DNA of 64,000 nt, from assembly GCF_050003625.1 (NCBI RefSeq), contig NC_134399.1:41804671-41868670 (forward strand). Reading direction: 5' to 3'. This document shows positions 1 through 11,890 of this stretch, in pieces. The translations under genes were made by a program, and so were the position numbers. Within the stretch, counting starts at the first letter, position 1. Each line of letters opens with the position of its first letter. The notes under the pieces were generated by a model, which saw only the letters and a list, made by a program, of their open reading frames with translations, was not told the DNA's origin and searched no databases. This DNA comes from Haematobia irritans (lineage: Eukaryota; Arthropoda; Insecta; Diptera; Muscidae).

Positions 1-54
1 CAAACTACCCAGGGGTAGAGGTGAAATAGTAAAAACACTAACGGTGGCACTATA

Positions 55-287
55 CTAAAAGAAGACCTTTCTTTTCTGAGGAACGAAATTTTAGACAAGC
101 AAAGTTTTCTTTTGAGGTTAAAAAAATTTCTTTCAAAGTAAATTAAAAATTGTTGGAGACAATCGTTGAAACGATTATCATAACTTCGGATTCATTTGCT
201 TTTAACCAAAAAAACTTCATACGAAAGGCGAATTTATTTTGTCTAAAATTTTGTTCCGGAGCAAAGTATTTTTTCTTTGGGTGTAAT
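55..287. mobile_element. Short terminal-inverted-repeat element (MITE)
   Basis: The two ends are imperfect inverted copies: the left end carries AACGAAATTTTAGACAA and the right end carries, inverted, AACAAAATTTTAGACAA, each beside a purine-rich run. A possible 6 bp duplication ACTATA lies at 49-54 and 288-293. No protein is encoded. The same terminal block recurs at the right end of the element at 46293-47219, so they are probably one family. Superfamily not assigned. Confidence 0.4.
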
Positions 288-293
288 ACTATA

Positions 294-984
294 AGAGCCT
301 TGGAATATAGTTGTCCATTCCGCGAAAAGAAATCTGTCTTCGAAAAACCCTGAATGACAGGGTAGATTCTTAACGTTGGCAAAGGTCCGAAGACTTTACA
401 ATAGGGCTCGTCGGACGATGTATACTGGGATGCTTATCACAGCAGGCTGAGAGAATACAATAAAATTGCAAGGTGTCCTGTGATTTCGTTATCGAGACTT
501 AGAGAATGAAGAAATTAACTTCTAAAACCCATAGCCCAACCGAAACTATGGTAAACGATGTGGGGAATAGAATGGAGTCAATAGAAGATATGATACTCTT
601 AATAGACATTCACTTCTCCGATGGGTATCAGACCGGTAGGAGCTAAAAAATTAATGTTTAGGGTTTAAAAATAATGTACTTTTAAATGTTAACGTTAGAA
701 AACTACTGGATTCAATGGAAAAATATTAAGTTTTACACTAGGTTTGTTACTATATAATTTCAGGTTATTAAATTAAATAATAAAGATGTATATGCCTAAA
801 CTTGGCGTTAAATTAGCAATTTTATAATGAAAATATAAAAACCGAAAGCCGGTTGTTGGGGCCTTGATAACACCGGTTCTACCGGTCCACCGAAAATGGG
901 ATTTTCACGAAATCCGACATTCGGTGTAAGAAGATAAACCAGTCCATCGGCTTTGATAACTCTACCGGGCCTAAGATCCTATTC
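294..984. other. No recognisable gene
   Basis: AT-rich sequence with only short chance open frames. I see no domain, RNA gene or repeat structure that I can support. Confidence 0.5.
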
Positions 985-1203
985 CGATTACCGGACAACT
1001 GCACAATCCTGCAGGCAGAAATGAGTGTCATAATGGAATGTGTGAAATGGCTCGGAAATAACACTAGGACACAAAACGTTAACATTTGCACAGATTGCCA
1101 GTGGACAATGCAAGGAAGGATGTCTGCTGTCATTACGGTTCGATCACGTACCGTATTTGAATGCAAAAGCATGACCAACGAGTACTCGGAACGGCGACGA
1201 AAA
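985..1203 (+). pseudogene. LINE RNase H domain remnant
   Basis: The frame reads RLPDNCTILQAEMSVIMECV and then NICTDCQW, the order expected around the conserved Glu and Asp of the RNase H domain in LINEs of the I/R1/LOA group; compare the LINE at 58279-63462. A region resembling the following TVFECK helix is seen near 1140-1180 after a gap. No reverse transcriptase lies upstream, so this is an isolated decayed fragment. Confidence 0.6.
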
Positions 1204-1435
1204 TACTAGGTTAGCCATATGACAATGTCGCATTTTAGATCGTAGGTCAGGTTATATATTGTTACAAACGTTGCCGTAAAATGAAAAACGATGTTATGTT
1301 TTCGATTTAAATCCAAAAACTCATCTGCCTTTTATTTTGTTCAATCTAGAACAACTCCCAAGCAAAGGCTACTATGTCTAAAAAATACTTAAATCTAGCA
1401 TAATGCAATTATCTAAAAAGTCATGACTACTACGA

Positions 1436-1800
1436 TTAGAAATCGTGCAAAGTATTGTTCCAACATTCTCCTTTCTTAATCTTGAATTCTTTGTCGGATT
1501 TGTATGCAATGTTTACGGAACAATATGCGTCAATCAATACATTGTATATGACAGAACCAACTCTTTCAATTATCTGGCCTTTGCACCACTTTACTTTGCC
1601 GTTCCTAAACATTTGCGCAAACACCAAATCGCTTTTTTGAAACTCTCTCTTACGTGCACCATGTTTCTTATTGAAAATTGATTCCATAGCTTCATTTCTG
1701 TTTGCAAATGTGTGAATATTTTTCTTAACTGGTTTTAGCAACCTTAAATTTCTTCCGATAAACCATTCAGCTGGACTTTTGCTCTCAGGAGCGTTATGTC
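1436..1800 (-). pseudogene. Ty3/gypsy integrase C-terminal fragment
   Basis: Reading on the minus strand from about 1800, the frame gives NAPESKSPAEWFIGR, followed by a basic stretch and DLVFAQMFRNGKVKWCKGQI then ERVGSVIYNV. This is the end of a retroviral-type integrase: the conserved SPAE..(F/L)GR block followed by the small beta-barrel DNA-binding domain. The stop at 1436 falls just inside the LTR, as is usual for this group. The catalytic core is absent on this strand. Confidence 0.7.
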
Positions 1801-1805
1801 CTTCT

Positions 1806-2082
1806 TTGAATATTCATTGTCCATAAAGCATATGACAACTCCTCCTTACCATCCTCAGTCAAACGGACCGAACGATTTGTTGATACGGTTAAAAGAGTAG
1901 TGCAGAAAGCATACAATGAATATTCAAAGAGCGACAAACTTCATCTAAGTACGTTTTTGGCAGCTTATCGATCAACACCTAATCAAAACGCTCCTGAGAG
2001 CAAAAGTCCAGCTGAATGGTTTATCGGAAGAAAAATTTCTTCTGCCATTATTTTTGGTATCATAAGTCATCCATCGTTGTGA
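1806..2082 (+). pseudogene. Inverted duplicate of gypsy integrase core end
   Basis: The plus strand reads TTPPYHPQSNG near 1826-1866 and then, after a frameshift, KAYNEYSKSDKLHLSTFLAA to NAPESKSPAEWFIGRK. The HPQSNG block is the integrase core motif around the catalytic Glu. The part around 1980-2040 is the reverse complement of 1747-1797, so this piece and the minus-strand integrase form a head-to-head inverted pair. Confidence 0.65.
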
Positions 2083-2147
2083 CCTATTCCATTACAAAGT
2101 TTGCATTTGTGATCCGAAAATGGGCAATTTTTAACGAAATACAAAAA

Positions 2148-2370
2148 AATTCGTACTTTTAATGAAGAAACTTCGTACTTTTTATGAATAACTTTCGTAC
2201 TTTGTATGAAAAAATTTCGTTCTTTTTATGAAAATGTTTCGTACTTTTTACGAAAACCTTTCGTAGTTTTTATGAAAAATTTTCGTACTTTTTATGAAAA
2301 AATTTCGTTCTTTTTATGAAAATGTTTCGTACTTTTTATGAAAAAACTTTCGTACCTTTTTTTTCAAAAT
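2148..2370. repeat. Short tandem-like repeats, TTCGTACTTTTTATGAAAA
   Basis: The motif TTCGTACTTTTTATGAAAA recurs about every 25-30 bases with small changes (FTCGTTC, TACGAAAACC variants). Related but looser TTCGTA/AATGAAGA motifs continue to about 2930. Non-coding; no target duplication recognised. Confidence 0.6.
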
Positions 2371-2988
2371 GTTCGAACTTTTAGAAAAAAAAAATTATAG
2401 TCGAATGTGCATTTGGTTGTAGTGTGAAAAATGTATCACTACTTTACATCTTAAGGCTTTTAATAATTTTTAGTTTTATTGCTTCACTTTTATTCATAGC
2501 ACGTTATCACCCAAGTGGCATAGACATGCATAAAAAAATAGAATAAAGGAATACACCCAAGCACATTATCAGAGGAATTTTATGTCGCGAACGGAAATTT
2601 TACAACTTCAATGAAACATCTTCGTTATTTTAAAGAACATGTTTCGTATTTTTTATGAAGAAATTTTAATGCAGAATGTTCCGTAAAATAATCGTGAATA
2701 CTTCTTCACAAAAGTCATGAAATTTGAAGTGTCGTTAAAAGTACGAACTTTTTACGAAGAAAAGATAGTGTAGAATATTTCGTAGACGTTTCGTATTTTC
2801 GTAAAATGTTCTTCGTAAAATTTACGAAAATGAATGAAAATTTCGTTGTTTTAATGAAGAATTCACGAAGAATAATTAATGAAGGATTCTTCGTAAAATT
2901 AACGAAGAGAATTCTTTCGGTGTATGTACTTTATTTACTTGAGTGTCGACCCTTGAAGGTAACTCTGTAGGTGGTTGAGCGCCTAGGT

Positions 2989-3329
2989 TAGGTTAGGTGG
3001 CAGCCCGATGTATCAGGCTCACTTAGACTATTCAGTCCATTGTGATACCACATTGGTGAACTTCACTCTTATCACTGAGTGCTGCCCGATTCCATGTTAA
3101 GCTCAATGACAAGGGACTTCCTTTTTATAGCCGAGTCCGAACGGCGTTCCACATTGCAGTGAAACCACTTAGAGAAGCTTTGAAACCCTCAGAAATGTCA
3201 CCAGCATTACTGAGGTGGGATAATCCACCGCTGAAAAACTTTTTGGTGTTCGGTCGAAGCAGGAATCGAACCCACGACCTTGTGTATGCAAGGCGGGCAT
3301 GCTAACCATTGCACCACGGTGGCTCCCGA
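2989..3329 (-). mobile_element. tRNA-derived SINE copy 1
   Basis: Reading on the minus strand, a tRNA-like head with a box A (TGGTGCAATGGTTAGCATG) and a box B (GGTTCGATTCC) is followed by a ~200 bp body, a conserved 3' domain (TGTGGTATCACAATGG...) and a CCTAACCTAACC tail. These boxes form an internal RNA polymerase III promoter. It is flanked by the target duplication TTGAGCGCCTAGGT (2975-2988 and 3330-3343) and sits inside gypsy gag, so it is younger than that element. Other copies: 41245, 50317 and 61170. Confidence 0.85.
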
Positions 3330-3332
3330 TTG

Positions 3333-4018
3333 AGCGCCTAGGTGAACATCTTCTTTGAGAGATTTATATCGTTGAGCTTCTTCAACTAGCTTATCCAGTG
3401 TCAGAGTATCAGGATCGTTCTCTATTAACGTCAGCCTCCACAGAGGACTTAAGAACAATGATAAAAATTAAGCATTTCAATTCATTTGCCCATGAACAAA
3501 ATTTTCGCACTGTTTATTCACTCTTGACCCATAACTTACAAAATCCTCTAAGTCGCTTTTCTGGGTACTGAGACATTTATATCGAATGCTGAATAATGAC
3601 TCCTTTTTGTCAAGCATAAATTTGAGTTGTTGGACAGGTTTATGGAAATCCAAATCTTTCGGTTTTTCTGACAATATGTAATCAGCATATTTTGTATAGT
3701 CCTTGTGATTTAATTTTCGAAGTAGCAGCCGAACTTTAGCATTATCATCCAAACTCTTAGCATCCTTGCTAAAACGGTCTTCGAAACATGCAGACCAACT
3801 TGAAAATGTTAAGTTATCTTCAGATAACGGTATTCTTGAATGTTCCTGGAAATAATATCCATCAATGCATCTTGATGCTGTGGAACTGACGTATCTGGAG
3901 AAATTTGTGTTTGTGAATTCAAATTTCTCGATAGCATTTCCATTAAATCCTGTTGGCGTTTTTCCGTATCTAGTTGTTGTGTCAACTGGGCTAGAATATT
4001 TTCTAAAATAGCCATCGC
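3333..4018 (-). pseudogene. Ty3/gypsy gag-like gene, frameshifted
   Basis: The start is probably the ATG at 4018 (MAILENILAQLTQQ). The frame then breaks near 3840 and continues with FSSWSACFEDRFSKDAKSL, VRLLLRKLNHKDYTKYADYI and DLEDFVSYGSRVNKQCENF, the capsid-like region typical of Mag-type gypsy gag. After another break, TLDKLVEEAQRYKSLKED appears at 3458-3345. No CCHC zinc knuckle is seen. The SINE interrupts the next part. Confidence 0.65.
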
Positions 4019-4183
4019 GTAGACTCGATAGAATCCTCGTCGCCAATTGTTACAAAAAAAATCTAGAAACACTCCCAAGCAAAGGCTGCTATGTCTAAAA
4101 AATACTTAAATCTAGCATAATCCAATTATCCAGAAAGTCTTGACTACTACGAGTAGAAATCGTTCAAAGTATTGTTCCAACAT

Positions 4184-4624
4184 ATATTTTTGGATAATTT
4201 TAATACATACACTCAAATGTACGCCAGGAGTGGAAAAGTAGGATTAAGCTATATAAGAATATGGACCAATATTTCAAAAAGTCCAAAATATAAAAAAGTT
4301 GAAAAGTCGACGTTTGGATTCCGTTGTTAATCATTTCATTCCTTTCTGGTTTACTTCATAAAAAAAATTACTATGTACAACAATAAATTACTTTTTAATG
4401 TATTTTTCTTCGAAATTGGAAATTTGGTTTGGTGGAAGGAATTTTGTACAATTTTGAAAAAAATTTGGTACAAAATAAAATTTTGTTGTGGCAACGCTGT
4501 TTGTAACACCCCAGCAAAAAAATATGGAAGTCCTTCCAAAGGCACAACTTTAAAAGTACTTCCAGAAGATGCGCTCCTAATGATGTTCTTTATTTTAACT
4601 ACCCAGGAAGTTCTTTTAATTTAT
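4184..4624. other. No recognisable gene
   Basis: AT-rich sequence between the gypsy LTR and the first composite repeat. Only chance open frames are present. Confidence 0.5.
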
Positions 4625-5990
4625 TATACCCTCCACCATAGGATGGGGGTATATTAACTTTGTCATTCCGTTTGTAACACATCGAAATATTGCTCTAAGA
4701 CCCCATAAAGTATATATATTCTGGGTCGTGGTGAAATTCTGAGTCGATCTAAGCATGTCCGTCCGTCCGTCCGTCTGTCCGTCTGTCCGTCTGTCCGGCT
4801 GTCCGTCCGTCTGTGGAAATCACGCTAACTTCCGAACGAAACTAGCTATCGGCTTGAAACTTGGCACAAGTAGTTGTTATTGATGTAGGTCGGATGGTAT
4901 TGAAAATGGGCCATATCGGCCCACGTTTACGTATAGCCCCCATATAAACCGATCCCCAAATTTGGCTTGCGGAGCCTTCCGGAGCAGCAAAATTCATCCG
5001 ATCCGGTTGAAATTTGGTACGTGGTCTAAGTATACGGTCTCTAACAACCATGCAAAAATTGGTCCATATCGGTCCATAATTATATATAGCCCCCATATAA
5101 ACCGATCCCCAGATTTGACCTCCGGAGCCTCTTGGAGGGGCAAAATTCATCCGATCCGGTTGAAATTTGGTACCTGATGTTAGTATACGGTCTCTAACAA
5201 GCATGCAAAAATTGGTCCATATCGGTCCATAATTATATATAGCTCCCATATAAACCGATCCCCAGATTTGAACTCTGGAGCCTCTTGGATGAGCAAAATT
5301 CATCCGATCCAATTGAAATTTAGTACGTGGTGTTAGTATATGGTCTCTAACAACCATGCAAAAATTGGTCCATATCGGTCCATAATTATATATAGCTCCC
5401 ATATAAACCGATCCCCAGATTTGACCTCCGGAGCCTCTTGGAGGAGCAAAAGTCATCCGATGCGGTTGAAATTTGGTACATTTCGTTAGTATATGGCCTC
5501 TAACAGCCATGTAAAAATTGTCAAATTTTATTACTATAGAAAGTTTTGTCAAAATTTCATTTCTATAGAAAGTTTTGTAAAAAGTTTATTTCTATAGCAA
5601 TGTTTGTCAACATTTTATTTCCATAGAAAATTTTGTCAAAATTTTATTTCTATAGAAAATTTTGTAAAAAAATTATTTCTGTAGAAAATTTTGTCAACAT
5701 TTTATTTCTATAGACAATTTTGTCAACATTTTATTTCTATAGAACATTTTGTCAACATTTTATTTCTATAGAAAATTTTGTCAACATTTTATTTCTATAG
5801 AAAATTTTGTCAAAATTTTATTGCTATAGAAAATTTTGTCAACATTTTACTTCCATAGAAAATTTTGTCAACATTTTATTTCTATAGAAAATTTTGTCAA
5901 GTTTTTATTTCTATAGAAAATTTTGTCAAAATTTTATTTCTATAGAAAATTTTGTCAAACTGAATTATATACGTATTTAATCGGCCTTTT
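4625..5990 (+). mobile_element. Composite repeat, copy 1 (head + arrays, no tail)
   Basis: The head (4625-4925) begins TATACCCTCCACCATAGG and contains a TCCGTCCGTCTG simple repeat. It is followed by about four ~150 bp units (to about 5515), each containing CCCCCATATAAACCGATCC and a GGTCTCTAACAACCATGC block. A ~29 bp array of TTTCTATAGAAAATTTTGTC occupies 5517-5955. It ends at AATCGGCCTTTT, where the next head starts at once. Non-autonomous; the mobilising family is unknown to me. Confidence 0.7.
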
Positions 5991-8365
5991 TATACCCTCC
6001 ATCATAGGATGGGGGTATATTAACTTTGTCATTCCGTTTGTAACACATCGAAATATTGCTCTAAGACCCCATAAAGTATATATATTCTGGGTCGTGGTGA
6101 AATTCTGAGTCGATCTAAGCATGTCCGTCCGTCCGTCCGTCCGTCCGTCCGTCCGTCCGTCCGTCCGTCTGTTGAAATCACGCTAACTTCCGAACGAAAC
6201 AAGCTATCGACTTGAAACTTGGCACAAGTAGTTGTTATCGATGTAGGTCGGATGGTATTGAAAATGGGCCATATCGGTCCACTTTTACGTATAGCCCCCA
6301 TATAAAGGGACCCTCAGATTTGGCTTGTGGAGCCTCTAACAGAAGCATATTTCATCCGATCCGGCTGAAATTTGGTACATGGTGTTGGTATATGGTCTCT
6401 ACCAACCATGCAAAAATTGGGCCATATCGGTCCATAATTATATATAGCCCCCATATAAACCGATCCCCAGATTTGGCTTGCGGAGCCTAAAACAGAAGCA
6501 AATTTCATCCGATCCGGCTGAAATTTGGTACATGGTGTTGGTATATGGTCTCTAACAACCATGCAAAAATTGGTCCACATCGGTCCATAATTATATATAG
6601 CCCCCATATAAACCGATCCCCAGATTTGGCTTGCGGAGCTTCAAAGAGAAGAAAATTTCATCCGATCCGGCCGAAATTTGGTACATGATGTTGGTATATG
6701 GTCTCTAACAACAATGCAAAAATTGGTCCACATCGGTCCTCAATTATATATAGCCCCCATATAAACCGATCCCCAGATTTGGCTCGTGGAGCCTCTAAGA
6801 GAAACATATTTCATCCGATCCGGCTGAAATTTGGTACATGGTGTTGGTATATGGTCTCTACCAACCATGCAAAAATTGGGCCATATCGGTCCATAATTAT
6901 ATATAGCCCCCATATAAACCGATCCCCAGATTTGGCTTGCGGAGCCTAAAAAAGAAACAAATTTTATCCGATCCGGCTGAAATTTGGTACATGGTGTTGG
7001 TATGTGGTCTCTAACAACCATGCAAAAATTGATCCACATCGGTCCATAATTATATATAGCCCCCATATAAACCGATCCCCAGATTTGGCTTGCGGAGCTT
7101 CAAAGAGAAGAAAATTTCATCCGATCCGGCCGAAATTTGGTACATGATGTTGGTATATGGTCTCTAACAACAATGCAAAAATTGGTCCACATCGGTCCTC
7201 AATTATATATAGCCCCCATATAAACCGATCCCCAGATTTGGCTCGTGGAGCCTCTAAGAGAAACATATTTCATCCGATCCGGCTGAAATTTGGTACATGG
7301 TGTTGGTATATGGTCTCTAACAATCATACAAAAATTGGTCCACATCGGTCCATAATTATATATAACCCCCATATAAACCGATACCCAGATTTGGGTTCCG
7401 GAGCCTCAAAGAGAAGCAAATTTCATCCGATCCGGCTGAAATTTGGTACAAGATGTTGGTATATGGTCTCTAACAACCATGCAAAAATTGGTCCACATCG
7501 GTTCATAATTATATATAGCCCCAATATAAACCGATCCCCAGATTTGGCTTGCGAAGTCTCCAAGAGAAGCAAATTTCAGCCAAGCCGGTTGTAATTTGGA
7601 ACATGGTGTTAGTATATGATCTTTAACAACCGTACCAGAATTGGTCCATATCGGTCCATAATTATATATAGCCCCCATATAAAACGTTCTCCAGATTTGA
7701 CCTCCGGAGCCTCTTGGAAGAGCAAAATTCATCCGATCCGGTTCAATTTAGGAAGGGGGGGGTTTAGTATATGGTTGCTAACAACCATACCAAAATTGGT
7801 CCAATCACACAAACATTGGTCCATATCGTTTCATAATTATGGTTGCCACTAGAGCCAAAAATAATCTACCAAAATTTTATTTCTATAGAAAATTTTATCA
7901 AAATTTTATTTCTATAGAAAACTTTGTCAAAATTTTATTTCTAGAGAAAATTTTGTTAAAATTTTATTCGGTTCATAATCATGGTTGCCACTCGAGCCAC
8001 AAATAATCTACCAAGATTTTATTTCTATAGAAAATTTTGTGAAAATTTTATTTCTATAGAAAATTTTGTTAAAATTTTATTTCTGTAGAACATTTTGTCA
8101 AAATTTTATGTCTACTTTGTCAAACTGAATTATATACGTATTGGATCGATCTTTTTTGATTTAATATATACCACGTATGGACTTACATACAATTTAGAAG
8201 ATGGTGTTAGGAGGTTTTAAGATACCTTGCCATCGGCAAGCGTTACCGCAACTTAAGAAATTCGATTGTGGATGGCAGTGTTTAGAAGAAGTTTCTACGC
8301 AATCCATGATGGAGGGTACATAAGCTTCGGCCTGGCCGAACTTACGGCCGTATATACTTGTTTTG
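5991..8365 (+). mobile_element. Composite repeat, copy 2 (complete)
   Basis: The order is head (5991-6300, with an eight-fold GTCC tract near 6123), about ten 151-153 bp units (6300-7800), a 29 bp array (7870-8110) and a tail (8150-8365) that reads GAAGCTTCGGCCTGG-like then GGCCGTATATACTTG. Units 6635-7093 and 7094 onward repeat with a 459 bp period, a three-unit higher-order repeat. Copy 1 and copy 2 are arranged head-to-tail and share this one tail. Confidence 0.75.
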
Positions 8366-8571
8366 TTTAATATATACCCCTTATGGACTAACTTACAATT
8401 TAGAAGACAGTGTTAAAAAGTTTTACGATACCTTGCCATCGGCAAGTGTTATCGCAACCCAAGTAATTCGATTGTGGATGACAGCCTTTAGTAGAAGTTC
8501 CTACGCAATCCATGGTGGAGGGTACATAAGATTCGGCCTGGCCGAACTTACGGCCGTATATACTTGTTTTT
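8366..8571 (+). repeat. Solo composite-repeat tail module
   Basis: A second tail copy lies directly after the first. Both start TTTAATATATACC and end CGGCCGTATATACTTGTTTT. They differ by scattered substitutions, so this is an older tandem duplication of the tail only. Confidence 0.7.
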
Positions 8572-10101
8572 TTTATAACTTGGGTTTTTACATACTTTTA
8601 ATGGGTAATTTTAACTTTTTTGTTTCAAATTGGTTAAAAACAGTTTAAGAATTCATAAAATGGTACAAATTATTTAAATTTTGTCTAAAAAAATGCTAAA
8701 TCCAATCTGAAAAAATCGTGAATTTTTGAAATATTTGAGGTCACACGTTTCCGACAAGCGTTAGAGTCCATTAAAAATTATAAATAATTATAAACATTAT
8801 TTATTTGACAAAATATCACAGAATTTTTTAATTTACATCCAAAACATTGAATTCGGATAACACCTAAAGAAGTGATGCAAATTCAGTGCAACGGCTGTTG
8901 AAATGGAGAACTTCCGTCCTATGACAAGCCCATGTTAAATTCATCGCTTCTGCGTCAATTTTGCACCACTTCCGGATCCAAAAAGAACATTTTCATTACT
9001 TTTTTGGTGACGACTTTTTTGTTGGGACTACCTTTGTCACTTCCCTGCCTTTACTATGCAACAAGTGGCTCGGGTGATTCGGGAAGAATTTGGGAATTCG
9101 TTTGAATCACAGAGTTGCTAGAATAAACACAAAGCGCCACGAGCCGAATACTGGCTTAGCCATCTCATGCCCGAATTAAAATGTACGGATTTAAAAACTT
9201 TTATGCGCTATATATTTTTGCCTTGACTCACACATGGCATGAAAAAATCAAAGTCCTTGGTATCTTGGTTCGTCACATAATGTACAACATCGCATGTCTT
9301 ACATTATAAAAATAACGGGACTTAGAAGCATATAAGCACAATATTGCATGAGAAGGTTAGGTGTATGCCACCCGCCATGAGACATGGTAAACTGAATCCT
9401 TTCTTCAACCTAACCTAACTTCGGTTGTGTTAACAGCTGCATCTTAATTCTAAATTGTATGTTAGAGTTTGTGTTAGATAAAAGAGACAGATTTAAACCA
9501 ATTTAGTTCTTGATCTGAATACACTAGTTTACAAAATAAATTTTTTCATATACATTTGACTTTTGATCTGCTGAATTCGAAAATGAAGGATAATTTTTTT
9601 TATGCAACAGTTTTTGAGAAATCCCGTTATTATTAATTTTTCGGTCTTTTTTCACTAAACAAATCAGAGATGGCCGATTATATCGATGCTGGTATTGGAA
9701 TTCATATTTTGTAAATTCTAATATGGTCATAATTGCATGCAATTACCCAACACTGAAAGGAGAACGAATTGTTACGTCCCGGTGACGAATTTTTCGTCAA
9801 AAATGAGCTGACGTAACATTTCATCCCGGTGATGAATTTTTCCTCATGGCGATGAATTGCAATTCATCGCTGTGACGAACATATTGACATCCCATTGATC
9901 ACTATATTACGTCCAGGCGATGAAAGTTTTTCATCTATGCGATTATGTTTTTAGTATCTGTGATTATTCTCTTTCATCCATGCGATGATGAAATTCTTCA
10001 AAACAAACGCGATCGTCAAAGCGATGAATGCTTTTCCTAAATTTGACGTTATCCATTCATCAATATGATGTAATCGATTCATCAATATGATGTAAACCGT
10101 T
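8572..10101. other. No gene; short CGTC/GATGAA motif clusters
   Basis: From 8572 to about 9760 there is AT-rich sequence without recognised features. From 9765 to 10100 many GATGAA, GACGAA and CATC motifs follow one another in both orientations. This looks like part of the fold-back element at 10102-10310 but its ends are unclear. Confidence 0.4.
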
Positions 10102-10310
10102 CATAAATTTGATGTAATATATTAATCAATATAAGTCAATTTTGTGGTAAGGGCGGATATATTCGCTACATAAACAAATTTATATTAATGAATGGACGGA
10201 TATTATTATATTCGCCCACTCTATAATATCAATTCGTTTACATTGCGAACATTTCCGTCCTTATTACAAATTTGACTTATATTGGTGAATAGATTACATC
10301 AAATTTATAA
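10102..10310. repeat. Fold-back inverted repeat
   Basis: The left arm (about 10110-10160: GATGTAATATATTAATCAAT, then ATAAGTCAA) is repeated inverted at about 10260-10305 (TTGACTTATATTGG, then GATTACATC). The arms can pair over about 45 bp around a loop containing two GCGGATAT/ATTCGC segments. Probably the core of a MITE. Confidence 0.5.
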
Positions 10311-10359
10311 AAATATTTCCTACGACACTTTTAATAAACAACCATATTGTCGTTTTTTA

Positions 10360-11890
10360 TACCCTCTACCATAGGATGGGGTTATATTAACTTTGTTATT
10401 CCGTTTGTAACACATCGAAATATTGCTCTAAGATCCCATAAAGTATATATATTCTGGGTCGTGGTGAAATTCTGAGTCGATCTGAGCATGTCCGTCCGTC
10501 TGTTGAAATCACGATAACTTCCGAACGAAACAAGCTATCGACTTGAAATTTGGCACAAGTAGTTGTTATTGATGTAGGTCGGATGGTATTGAAAATGGGC
10601 CATATCGGTACGTATAGCCCCCATATAAACGGACCCCCAAATTTGGCTTGCGATTGCTCTAAGAGAAGCAAATTTAATCCGATTCGGCTGAAATTTAGTA
10701 CATGGCGTTAGTATATGGTCTCTAACAACCATGCAAAAATTGGTCCATATCGGTCCACTTTTACGTATAGCCCCCATATAAACGGACCCCCAAATTTGGC
10801 TTGCGATTGCTCTAAGAGAAGCAAATTTAATCCGATCCAGCTGAAATTTGGTACATGGTGTTAGTATATGGTCTCTAACAACCATGCAAAAATTGGTCCA
10901 TATCGGTATATAATTACATATAGCCCCCATATAAACCGATCCCCCGATTTGGCTTGCGGAGCCTCTAAGAGAACCAAATTTCATCCGATCAGGCTGAAAT
11001 TTGGTACATGGTGTTAGTATAGGGTCTCTAACAATCGTCCAAAACTTGGTCTACATCGGTCCATAATTATATATAGCCCCCATATAAACCGATCCCCCGA
11101 TTTGGCTTGCGGAGCCTCTAAGAGAAGCAAATTTCATCCGATCCGGCTGAAATTTGGTACATGGTGTTGGTATATGTTCTCTAAAGGCCATGCAAAAATT
11201 GGTCCACATCGGCCCATAATTATATATAGCCCCCATATAAACCGATCCCCAGATTTCACCTCCGGAGCCTCTTAGAGGAGCAAAAGTCATCCGATCCGAT
11301 TGAAATTTGGTCCGTGGTGTTAGTACATTGTCTCCAACAACCGTGCCAAAATTGGTCCATATCGGTCCATAGTTATATAGCCCCCATATAAACCGTTCCC
11401 TAGATTTGATCTCCGGAGCCTCTTAGAGGAGCAAAATTCATCCGATCCGGTTGAAATTTGCAACGTGGAGTTAGTATAAGGCCGCTAATAACCATGCCAA
11501 AATTGATCCATATCGGTCTATAGTCATATATAGGCGATCCCCAATCACACAAAAATTTGTCCTTTTCGGTTCATAATCATGGTTGCCACTCGAGCCAAAA
11601 ATGATCTACCAAAATTTTATTTTTATAGAAAACATTGTCAAAATGTTATTTCTATAGAAAATTTTGTCAAAATTTTATTTCTATTGAAAATTTTGTCAAA
11701 ATTTTATTTCTATAGAACATTTTGTCAAAATTTTATTTCTATAGAAAATTTTGTCAAAATTTTATTTCTATAGAAAATTTTGTCAAAATTTTACTTCTAT
11801 AGAAAATATTGTCAAAATTTTATTTTGTCAAAATTTTATTTCTATAGAAACTTTAAACTTAATTATATACGTATTTAATCGGCCTTTTTA
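10360..11890 (+). mobile_element. Composite repeat, copy 3 (head + arrays)
   Basis: The head is at 10360-10620, with a short GTCCGTCCGTC tract. It is followed by ~153 bp units to about 11530 and a 29 bp A/T array to about 11860, ending AATCGGCCTTTT directly before the next head. It is closely similar to copy 4 over the unit and A/T arrays, so the pair looks like a local duplication of about 1.5 kb. Confidence 0.7.

Larger units (their letters stand above)
1330..4183 (-). mobile_element. Degraded Ty3/gypsy LTR retrotransposon
   Basis: On the minus strand the order is: short LTR (about 4183-4048, beginning TGTTGGAACAATAC and ending TGTAACA), a likely primer-binding site starting TTGGCGACGAGG, gag (4018-3333, broken), an internal region without protease, reverse transcriptase or RNase H, integrase C-terminal part (1800-1436), and a second LTR copy (about 1464-1330). 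The LTR copies align over about 120 bp as direct repeats. A SINE is nested at 2989-3329. The gag and integrase styles suggest the Mag/K02A2.6-like group. Most of pol is missing and the remaining frames are broken. Confidence 0.65.

Noticed and set aside
2148..2370. CRISPR-like or origin-like spaced repeat
   Set aside because: The repeats have no unique spacers of constant length and the setting is eukaryotic; it is simple A/T-rich tandem sequence.
9356..9420. Possible SINE tail (GGTTAGGTGTATGCCACCCG ... CAACCTAACCTAAC)
   Set aside because: Both orientations of the TAACC motif are present but no body or box B sequence can be aligned; too little to call.
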